A stretch of DNA of 64,000 nucleotides from positions 1 to 64,000 of the forward strand of contig NZ_VJWE01000016.1 in NCBI RefSeq assembly GCF_007993815.1. Reading direction: 5' to 3'. The DNA comes from Acidovorax delafieldii. Its GTDB lineage: Bacteria; Pseudomonadota; Gammaproteobacteria; Burkholderiales; Burkholderiaceae_C. Both the position numbers and the translations under genes were made by a program. The notes beneath the pieces were generated by a model. That model saw nothing but the letters and a program-made list of their open reading frames with translations. It was not told the DNA's origin and ran no database searches. Of this stretch, positions 57,572-64,000 are shown one piece after another. Position 1 is the first letter of the stretch, and each line of letters begins with the position of its first letter.

Positions 57572-57603
57572 AAAGGCGAACGCAAGTTCGCCTTTTGTTT
57601 TTT
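57572..57603 (+). terminator. Rho-independent terminator between tRNA-Val(TAC) and ppiD
   Basis: Stem AAAGGCGAAC / GTTCGCCTTT with loop GCAA, then a T-rich run. It ends only 20 bases before the ppiD start. Confidence 0.88.
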
Positions 57604-57622
57604 GCCTTCTGAAAGATCGACC

Positions 57623-59551
57623 ATGTTTGAATCCATCCGCAAGCACTCCAAGATCGTGATGATCTTCTTGTTCTTGCTGATCATTCCTTCGTTTGTGCTG
57701 GTAGGCATCGACCGCAACTATTTCTCTGAAAAGAGCCCTGTGGTAGCCCGTGTCGATGGCAACAATATCAACCAGACAGACTGGGACAATGCCCATCGCA
57801 TGGAGACAGACCGCATTCGCGCCCAGTCTCCCTCGGTCGATCCCAAGTTGCTGGACTCTCCCAGCGCCCGGTATGCCACGCTGGAGCGCCTGGTGCGTGA
57901 CCGTGTGCTGGCGGCTGCCGCGCAAAAGATGCACCTCGTGACCAGCGATGCGCGCCTGGCCCGCAGCCTGCAGGAGATTCCCGCCATTGCGGGACTCAAG
58001 CGCCCGGACGGTACGCTGGACGCCGATGCCTATCGCGCACTGGTCGCTGCTCAAGGCCTGACGCCCGAAGGTTTCGAAGCCAATGTGCGCCGCGACATCT
58101 CGGTGAACCAAGTGATGGGTGGCGTGATGAGCTCCGCGTTTGGCTCCGATGCGCAGGTCAAACTTGCGCTCGACGCTTTGTATGAGCGCCGTGAGATCCA
58201 GGTGGCCCGATTCAACGCTGCCGACTTCGCCAGCAAAGTCACCCCGACAGATGCAGACCTGGAGGCCTACTACAAGGCCCATCCCGCCCTGTTCCAGCAA
58301 CTGGAACAGGCAGCCATCGAATACGTGGTGCTGGATCTCGACAGCGTGCGGGCGTCCATCACCCTGGGTGAAGACGACCTGCGTACTTACTACAAAGAGA
58401 ATGTGGCTCGCATGACGGCGAAGGAAGAGCGCCGCGCCAGCCACATCCTGGTAAACGCTCCCAAGGATGCATCCGCTGCGGACCGCGAGAAGGCCAAGGC
58501 CCGTGCCACTGAACTGCTGGCCCAGGTGCGCAAGGCTCCCGGCAGCTTTGCTGATGTGGCCAAGAAATCCTCTGACGACAAGGGCTCGGCCGTTGCGGGC
58601 GGAGACCTGAACTTCTTTGCCCGGGGTGCGATGGTCAAGCCCTTTGAAGAGGCTGCGTTTGCGCTGAAAAAGGGCGAAATCAGTGATCTGGTGGAAACCG
58701 AGTTTGGTTATCACGTCATCCAGCTCACCGACATCAAGACACCCCGCCAGCCCAGCTTCGAAGAACTGCGCCCCACCATGGAAGCAGAGCTCAAGCAGCA
58801 GCAGGCGCAGCGCAAGTTTGCCGAGGTGGCAGAGTCCTTCACCAATGGTGTGTATGAGCAGGCAGACAGCCTCCAGCCCGTGGCCGACAAGCTCAAGCTG
58901 AAGATCCAGACTGCCAAGGGCGTAACCCGGACCCCTGCCGCAGGTGCCAAGGGCCCTCTGGCCAACGCCAAGTTCCTCGAAGCACTTTTTGCTACCGACT
59001 CGCTGCAGAACAAGCGCAACACCGAGGCGGTGGAAGTGGGCCCCAGCCAGATGGCTGCCGGTCGTGTGACCACCTACACCCCTGCATTGACACTGCCCTA
59101 TGACGAAGTGAAGGCCCGTGTTCGCACCTTGTATGTGGCTGAGAAATCTGCCGAACTCGCACGCAAGGAAGGCGAGGCCAAGCTCAATGCATGGAAGGCT
59201 GCCCCGTCTTCTGCCACAGGCTTGGCCGCAGCGACCGAAGTCTCCCGCGAACAGACCCAGAACCTGCCGCGTGCCCTGATCGACGCCGCGCTGCGGGCTC
59301 CCTCCGAAGCGCTGCCAGGCTGGACGGGGGTGGATTTGGGCGCTGCGGGTTATGCCGTGGTCAAGGTCAACCGCGTCGTGCCGCGTCAGGCACCGGACGC
59401 GCAGCGTGCGCAGCAGGAGCGCCAACAATACGTGCAGTGGTTGGCCACGGCTGAAGGGCTGGCGTACTATGAACTGCTCAAGCAGCGCTTCAAGGTGCAG
59501 ATCAAGGCACCGCGTCCTGAGGCGGCGGCAACAGTGACTGCAGAAAATTAA
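57623..59551 (+). CDS. ppiD: PpiD-like periplasmic chaperone with PpiC domain
   Basis: Membrane-anchored folding factor next to the Sec translocon; 642 aa. One N-terminal membrane helix (about 16-36), a SurA_N-like region (42-200), a parvulin PpiC domain near 265-360 containing [10 protein letters not shown] and [15 protein letters not shown], and a long C-terminal region. ATG at 57623 follows GAAAG. It lies after a terminator, with no room for a promoter in between. Confidence 0.92.
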   Translation: MFESIRKHSKIVMIFLFLLIIPSFVLVGIDRNYFSEKSPVVARVDGNNINQTDWDNAHRMETDRIRAQSPSVDPKLLDSPSARYATLERLVRDRVLAAAAQKMHLVTSDARLARSLQEIPAIAGLKRPDGTLDADAYRALVAAQGLTPEGFEANVRRDISVNQVMGGVMSSAFGSDAQVKLALDALYERREIQVARFNAADFASKVTPTDADLEAYYKAHPALFQQLEQAAIEYVVLDLDSVRASITLGEDDLRTYYKENVARMTAKEERRASHILVNAPKDASAADREKAKARATELLAQVRKAPGSFADVAKKSSDDKGSAVAGGDLNFFARGAMVKPFEEAAFALKKGEISDLVETEFGYHVIQLTDIKTPRQPSFEELRPTMEAELKQQQAQRKFAEVAESFTNGVYEQADSLQPVADKLKLKIQTAKGVTRTPAAGAKGPLANAKFLEALFATDSLQNKRNTEAVEVGPSQMAAGRVTTYTPALTLPYDEVKARVRTLYVAEKSAELARKEGEAKLNAWKAAPSSATGLAAATEVSREQTQNLPRALIDAALRAPSEALPGWTGVDLGAAGYAVVKVNRVVPRQAPDAQRAQQERQQYVQWLATAEGLAYYELLKQRFKVQIKAPRPEAAATVTAEN

Positions 59552-59600
59552 GCGATTTGATGTCCGGGGCCAAAATCCCGGGCTATAATACAAAGCTACG

Positions 59601-59676
59601 GTGGCTGTAGCTCAGTTGGTAGAGTCCAGGATTGTGATTCCTGTTGTCGTGGGTTCGAGCCCCATCAGCCACCCCA
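59601..59676 (+). tRNA. tRNA-His (anticodon GTG)
   Basis: Acceptor GTGGCTG pairs CAGCCAC, the loop TTGTGAT carries GTG, the discriminator is C and CCA is encoded. The extra G expected at position -1 is encoded at 59600. TATAAT (59584-59589) lies 11 bases before it. Confidence 0.97.
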
Positions 59677-59683
59677 AAATAGC

Positions 59684-59717
59684 AAAGCGCTGCAGCAGAA
59701 ATGTTGCAGCGCTTTTT
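59684..59717 (+). terminator. Rho-independent terminator after tRNA-His
   Basis: Stem AAAGCGCTGCA / TGCAGCGCTTT with a ten-base loop, then TTTTT. Confidence 0.88.
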
Positions 59718-59868
59718 GCTTTGGGGCTGTATGGAATCTCGCCTTGCGCATGCCCCCCCTGTGCAGCGTTGCGCGTCAAGGGGGTCTTCTCACCATCAAA
59801 GCCCCGCCTTTCGCTCACCACGGCCTCACACGGCGCATACTGCATGCTCCACCTTTTGGGAGTTTCTG

Positions 59869-60072
59869 ATGAGCCTTGTGATTCGCGACGCGTCGCCCAG
59901 TGAAAAGCGCGGCAACGCCATGTCTGCGGCCTTGGCCAAAGAGCAACTTCAATACGCGGTCCAGATCGTGCGCGACGTGTTGCCGCAGAGCGCTGGCGAT
60001 GCGGCATTGATCGGCGCCGTGGTGCAGGCCATTGCCATGAATTACGCCGCTGTGCCGCAGCCCAATCGTTAG
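59869..60072 (+). CDS. Small hypothetical protein
   Basis: A 67-aa protein I do not recognise (MSLVIRDASPSEKRGNAM at its start). It is mostly alpha-helical in appearance. GGGAG lies seven bases before the ATG, which supports a real gene. Confidence 0.5.
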   Translation: MSLVIRDASPSEKRGNAMSAALAKEQLQYAVQIVRDVLPQSAGDAALIGAVVQAIAMNYAAVPQPNR

Positions 60073-60209
60073 GGTTGGGGCTGTACGCAACGAGGTGCTT
60101 GATCCACATCCGTCATCCAGCCCGCGCGCGCATTGCTTGGCTGTTCCGCACTCGTCAGAACGGATTGATTGGTATGAGTGGGGAGATTGAAAGCTACCAG
60201 CTGGGCGGC

Positions 60210-60286
60210 TGGCCTGCCCGGAGGGACTCGAACCCCCGACCTATAGCTTAGAAGGCTATTGCTCTATCCAGTTGAGCTACGGGCAG
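60210..60286 (-). tRNA. tRNA-Arg (anticodon TCT)
   Basis: On the minus strand: acceptor CTGCCCG pairs CGGGCAG, discriminator G, CCA encoded, anticodon loop CTTCTAA on ATAGC/GCTAT. 77 nt. Confidence 0.96.
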
Positions 60287-60478
60287 ATGGATGTTGGCCG
60301 GCTGTGTGGCCGGACGGGCTTGCGGAGTGTCCGCATCTGCGTAACGCAGGACGCTAATCATACCCGCCCTGGCCCGTGCTCTTGGCGCTGCTGCAGGGGC
60401 GATTTTGCTGCCGGGATGGTGATGCGGTTATAACCGGGCCATCCCCCTTGACTGCCCGCCTCACTGGAGCATTTGCCC

Positions 60479-62218
60479 ATGCCACACAGCGTCACGCTGA
60501 TCCACACCATTGCCGCCGCCTTGGGCCTGGCGTTGGTGCTGGGCTTTCTGGCCGCCCGTCTGCGGCTGCCAGCATTGGTGGGGTACTTGCTGGCTGGGGT
60601 GGCCATCGGCCCGTTCACTCCCGGTTTTGTCGCAGATGCGGCCCTGGCCAGCCAGCTGGCGGAGATCGGGGTGATGCTGCTGATGTTTGGCGTGGGCCTG
60701 CATTTCTCGTGGGGCGACCTTCTGGCCGTGCGCAAGATTGCCGTGCCGGGTGCTGTGGTGCAGATGATCGTGGCGACGTCGCTGGGTATGGCGTTGGCCC
60801 TGTGGTGGGGCTGGGGCATGGGTGGTGCCCTGGTTTTTGGTCTGGCACTGTCGGTGGCCAGTACGGTGGTGCTGTTGCGTGCGCTGGAGACCCTGGGGAT
60901 TCTGGACAGCTACACCGGACGCATCGCAGTGGGCTGGCTGGTGGTGGAGGATCTCGCCATGGTGCTGGTACTGGTGCTGCTACCCCCGCTGGGGGGATGG
61001 CTGGGAGGCGGCACCGGGGCCGACCTGGATGCTGCGCAGCTCTGGCGCACGCTGGGTTGGACCCTGCTGCAGGTCGGTGCGTTTGTGGTGCTGATGCTGC
61101 TGGTCGGGCGCCGGCTGTTTCCCTGGCTGTTATGGCAGGTGGCTCGCACAGGCTCGCGTGAGTTGTTCACGCTGTGCGTGGTGGCCGCAGCGGTGGGCAT
61201 TGCGTTCGGGTCGGCTGCGCTGTTTGGCGTGTCGTTTGCGCTCGGGGCCTTCTTTGCCGGCATGGTGATGCGCGAGTCCGAGTTCAGCCACCGCGCTGCG
61301 CATGAGTCGCTGCCTTTGCGCGATGCCTTTGCCGTACTCTTTTTCGTGTCGGTCGGCATGCTCTTCAACCCCGCCGTCTTGTGGGAGCGCCCACTGCAAG
61401 TGTTGGCAGTGGTCGCCATCATCATGCTGGGCAAGACGGTGGCCGCTGCGGGCCTGGTGCTGGCGTTCCGTTACCCGCTCAACACAGCGCTCACCGTATC
61501 GGCCAGCCTCGCGCAGATAGGTGAGTTCTCGTTCATTCTGGTCGCACTGGGTTCTTCGTTGGGGCTGCTGCCGCCAGAGGGGGCCAGCTTGGTATTGGCG
61601 GGGGCCCTGTTCTCCATGGCGCTCAACCCGTTGTTGTTCCATGCCATTGCGCCGTTGCAGGGCTGGCTGCGCGCCCGATCGGCGCTTGCGCGGCGGCTGG
61701 AGCAGCGGGATGACCCTTTGGCCGAACTGCCCACCAGCACCGATTCGCGTTACCTCGCGCGGCAGGTGGTTCTGGTGGGGTACGGCCGGGTAGGGCGGCG
61801 TGTGGCGGCAACGCTGGCGGCCAACGATGTTCCGTTTGTGGTGGCGGAGCAGAACCGGGAGCTGGTGGAAGCCTTGCGGGCCGATGGCGTGGCCGCCGTG
61901 TTTGGTGATGCGGTGGAGCCTGCCGTGCTGATCCAGGCCCACATTGCGCGGGCCGCCATGCTAGTGGTGGCCACCCCGGACGCGCTGCAGGTGCGCCAGA
62001 TGATCGAGACGGCGCAGACCCTGAACCCTGGCATCGACATCGTGGTGCGCAGCCACAACGAGGACGAGGCCCAGCGGCTGGTGCAGGAATGCAGCCATGC
62101 CCAGGTGTTCCTGGCAGAAGATGCCTTGGCACAGGCCATGGCACGCCATGTGCTGGAGCGTGCCCGGGACCGCCAGACCCGCGCCACGCGGCCCGCTCCA
62201 TTGCATGGACCGGCATGA
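60479..62218 (+). CDS. CPA2 family cation:proton antiporter with TrkA-N domain (YbaL/KefB-like)
   Basis: Inner-membrane transporter, 579 aa. About 12-13 hydrophobic segments (residues 8-400) of the Na/H exchanger fold, then a cytosolic TrkA-N Rossmann domain starting VVLVGYGRVGRRVA. No C-terminal TrkA-C is evident. Helix motifs GVGLHFSWGDLL, VEDLAMVLVLVL and IGEFSFILVALG are typical of Kef/YbaL-type proteins. It may move K+ or Na+ against H+. ATG 60479 follows GGAG; an in-frame TTG at 60473 is less likely. Confidence 0.9.
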   Translation: MPHSVTLIHTIAAALGLALVLGFLAARLRLPALVGYLLAGVAIGPFTPGFVADAALASQLAEIGVMLLMFGVGLHFSWGDLLAVRKIAVPGAVVQMIVATSLGMALALWWGWGMGGALVFGLALSVASTVVLLRALETLGILDSYTGRIAVGWLVVEDLAMVLVLVLLPPLGGWLGGGTGADLDAAQLWRTLGWTLLQVGAFVVLMLLVGRRLFPWLLWQVARTGSRELFTLCVVAAAVGIAFGSAALFGVSFALGAFFAGMVMRESEFSHRAAHESLPLRDAFAVLFFVSVGMLFNPAVLWERPLQVLAVVAIIMLGKTVAAAGLVLAFRYPLNTALTVSASLAQIGEFSFILVALGSSLGLLPPEGASLVLAGALFSMALNPLLFHAIAPLQGWLRARSALARRLEQRDDPLAELPTSTDSRYLARQVVLVGYGRVGRRVAATLAANDVPFVVAEQNRELVEALRADGVAAVFGDAVEPAVLIQAHIARAAMLVVATPDALQVRQMIETAQTLNPGIDIVVRSHNEDEAQRLVQECSHAQVFLAEDALAQAMARHVLERARDRQTRATRPAPLHGPA

Positions 62219-62220
62219 TT

Positions 62221-62284
62221 TGAAAGAAATCTGCCTGTAGCGCTAGAAAGATATGCCTGGGCAGCTATAAATTTGATAGCTATG
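62221..62284 (+). repeat. Dispersed repeat, copy 10
   Basis: GAAATCTGCCTGTAGCGC, then TAGAAAGATATGCCTGGG, CAGCTATAAATTTGATAG. It lies between the antiporter and the convergent M14 peptidase. Confidence 0.78.
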
Positions 62285-62409
62285 GTGCGTCTGCAGCCAC
62301 AGTCGCAGCGCAGCATCCGGGCAGCGTCCTCACGGAGCGTCCCACCTGACCCCGCCAAGAACGCAGACCTCAGCCTCGCGCCATGCAGCGACCTGCCGCA
62401 AGGCACTGA

Positions 62410-64000
62410 TCAATCTGTTTCTTCAAACACCAGCGATGGCACGGCCATCACGCGGGCGCTTTGGCCCAGGTCCTGGATCAGGTGGTTGGCAAAGTAGCTG
62501 TTCTGCGTGTCGGGTTCCAGCGCTGCCACGGCCAGATTGGCACGCGGCTGGTTCAGGGGCACATAGAAGCTGCCAGCGGGTGCATCAATGGCGCTGCGTA
62601 CGGCGGACACTTGCACGCGCACGATGTCGCCACTACCAGCAATGGTGCCGATCACGTCCTGGCGGTTGCCGGTTTCGCGCCCGGTTTCGCGGTAGCTCTC
62701 GGCCAGGACAGAACCGGGCTCTGCCACCCGCATGACCTGGATGCCCAGCTGGCGCAGGCGTTCCACTGCACCGCTGGCGTCTGCCGACAGCCAATAGCCG
62801 CAGGGCCGCGCACGCACCTTGGTGTTGCGCAGCGTCAGCGATGAGTTCCAGTCCACGCGAATGCTGCGATCGGCGCCGGTCTCGGGGTCCAGAAAATCCA
62901 GGTCGCGCTGGGTGGGCGTGGCCTCCGCTTCAATGACCACCTGGTCGCGGCAGGCCAGGGCGCTGACGTCGCGGGCCACGAACGAGCGTACCTGCTCCAG
63001 GTTGGCCGCCCGCTCGGCGGTGGTCCGCAGCGCGCTGGTGATGGCGGTGACCTGGGCATGCACGCGGCGCTGGATGTGCATGCGACCAATGCCCACCCCA
63101 CGGGTCTCGATCAGCAGGCTGACCGTGTTCTTGAGGCCATGGACGTTGCGCCCCGTGTCGGGCTGGGTGCCCCCCATGGAGATGCGCTTGTCCTGCAGGT
63201 TGGTCGAGGTGGTGTAGTACCAGTCACTCGTCAGGCCCTGGGCCTTGAGGGCTGCCACCATGGGCTGGTGAAACCATTCCTGCGATGCCTTGGTGAGGAA
63301 CTCCGGATAGTTGGCAGTGGTGGTGTATTGCAGCAGTGCGTCGTAGCGCTGGATGGCGTTGAACTTCTGCAGATAGCGGCCCACCACGGTGTATTCATGG
63401 GCGTCCACGACCAGGATGGGGCGGTAGTCGTTGATGACCTGCGCAATGGCGCGGGCCTCGGGCGTGTTGAGCAACAGGTGGTCGCGGTTCAGGTCCACGC
63501 CGTTGGCGGTGACGCGGGTGCCCACCTCGGCGCCATCGGGGTTGGCGCGGGGCACCACCACCACGTTGATGCGGTCCAGCAGCGGCTCGAGCAGGCCCTG
63601 GGCCAGCTCACGGCTGATGACCAGCAGTGCCTCACTGCCTGCGGGTTCGTCGCCATGCTGCTGGCCGATCAGCACAACGGTGGGGCGGCCGCTCTTGTCC
63701 AGGCTGGCAGGGTCTGTGCCTGGGGCACGGGTAAGCAGCAGGCCCTGGATGGGCTCGCCGCGTTGCGAGGTGCCAATCTGCAGCAACTGCGTGCGTGTGC
63801 CCCCACGGGGCACGCCGTCGCTCAGCCCGCGCAGCCATTGGCCCAGCTCGGCATTGGTGGTGAAGGCCCTGCGGTCGGCACCCAGGCCGGGTGTGCTGTA
63901 GACCACAGAAGGGTTGGGGAACCGCGCGGCCACCGCATCGCCATAGGGCGGCGCCATGGGCGCTTCGTCGCGCACCAAGAGCGGTGCGGACGGGGGCAGG
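62410..64000 (-). CDS. M14 family zinc metallopeptidase, 5' end beyond the window
   Basis: Zinc carboxypeptidase, at least 529 aa; the frame is open to the right edge (64000) with no ATG upstream of 63957, so the start and probable signal peptide are outside. Zinc ligands are in IGQQHGDEPAG (HxxE) and the histidine of VVDAHEYT; substrate arginine and asparagine are in VDLNRDHLLL; the catalytic glutamate is in LLIETRGVG. The C-terminal 180 residues form an extra beta-rich domain. An in-frame TTG at 63978 and ATG at 63957 are possible but unlikely starts. Confidence 0.85.
   Translation of the reverse strand, partial: LPPSAPLLVRDEAPMAPPYGDAVAARFPNPSVVYSTPGLGADRRAFTTNAELGQWLRGLSDGVPRGGTRTQLLQIGTSQRGEPIQGLLLTRAPGTDPASLDKSGRPTVVLIGQQHGDEPAGSEALLVISRELAQGLLEPLLDRINVVVVPRANPDGAEVGTRVTANGVDLNRDHLLLNTPEARAIAQVINDYRPILVVDAHEYTVVGRYLQKFNAIQRYDALLQYTTTANYPEFLTKASQEWFHQPMVAALKAQGLTSDWYYTTSTNLQDKRISMGGTQPDTGRNVHGLKNTVSLLIETRGVGIGRMHIQRRVHAQVTAITSALRTTAERAANLEQVRSFVARDVSALACRDQVVIEAEATPTQRDLDFLDPETGADRSIRVDWNSSLTLRNTKVRARPCGYWLSADASGAVERLRQLGIQVMRVAEPGSVLAESYRETGRETGNRQDVIGTIAGSGDIVRVQVSAVRSAIDAPAGSFYVPLNQPRANLAVAALEPDTQNSYFANHLIQDLGQSARVMAVPSLVFEETD

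Overview
The window looks like chromosomal DNA of a Burkholderiales bacterium of the family Comamonadaceae, most like Acidovorax. This is inferred from gene order and protein style, not from a database search. The supporting signs are high GC, four Bug/TctC periplasmic receptors without membrane partners, PhaR and 3-hydroxybutyrate dehydrogenase (polyhydroxybutyrate metabolism), an EarP/EF-P arginine-rhamnosylation pair, hupB-tRNA-Val-ppiD order, and about ten copies of a short dispersed element with the core GCGCTAGTGGAATATGC.

Layout. 1-1073: an IS1595-like insertion sequence with perfect 24-bp terminal inverted repeats, whose left end is base 1. 1147-8141: nth and an overlapping LysR gene, a divergent amidase and Bug receptor, a GyrI-like protein, an aminotransferase, slyX and a TetR regulator. 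8197-13942: a FadH-like 2,4-dienoyl-CoA reductase behind a triple TetR-type operator, an RNase D-like exonuclease, a CYTH-CHAD protein and an orphan PstS. 14257-20868: a chemoreceptor, a PAS-GGDEF diguanylate cyclase, a DUF6172 protein, an RhlE-type helicase, then a tight DUF2721-SUI1-DUF3820 group and a small membrane protein. 20912-22773: a nitric-oxide stress module (group III truncated haemoglobin, YtfE, divergent NsrR). 22866-30962: serB, a DUF3149 protein, methionine aminopeptidase overlapping a ParD-like antitoxin gene, a CbiM-like permease, mfd, and divergent ispD-ispF. 31008-35655: a D-glucarate catabolic cluster (LacI regulator, kdgD, Bug receptor, gudD).

35717-43302: an EnvZ/OmpR-type two-component pair, a SIMPL protein, 3-hydroxybutyrate dehydrogenase, an alpha/beta hydrolase overlapping relA, and tRNA-Val(GAC). 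43613-48586: phaR, rimO, efp, earP and a LysR gene overlapping earP. 48728-53000: a CaiB-type CoA-transferase, an HMG-CoA-lyase-like enzyme and two Bug receptors, read divergently from that LysR gene and probably one acid-degradation operon. 53117-56897: uvrC, pgsA and a tartrate/D-malate dehydrogenase. 57199-60286: hupB, tRNA-Val(TAC), ppiD, tRNA-His, a small hypothetical gene and tRNA-Arg(TCT) on the other strand. 60479-64000: a CPA2 antiporter with a TrkA-N domain, and an M14 metallopeptidase that runs off the right edge.

Regulation visible in the DNA includes a perfect LacI palindrome, an antitoxin-type palindrome over the parD-like/map promoter, NsrR-type dyads, a three-copy TTCTAGAA array, several hairpin terminators, and at least seven genes whose only promoter-like element is a -10 hexamer 5-9 nt before the ATG, suggesting leaderless mRNAs. 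The dispersed repeat is mostly intergenic, but one copy lies in frame inside earP, and a weaker match may form the signal-peptide core of the SIMPL gene. No CRISPR array, prophage or rRNA was seen.
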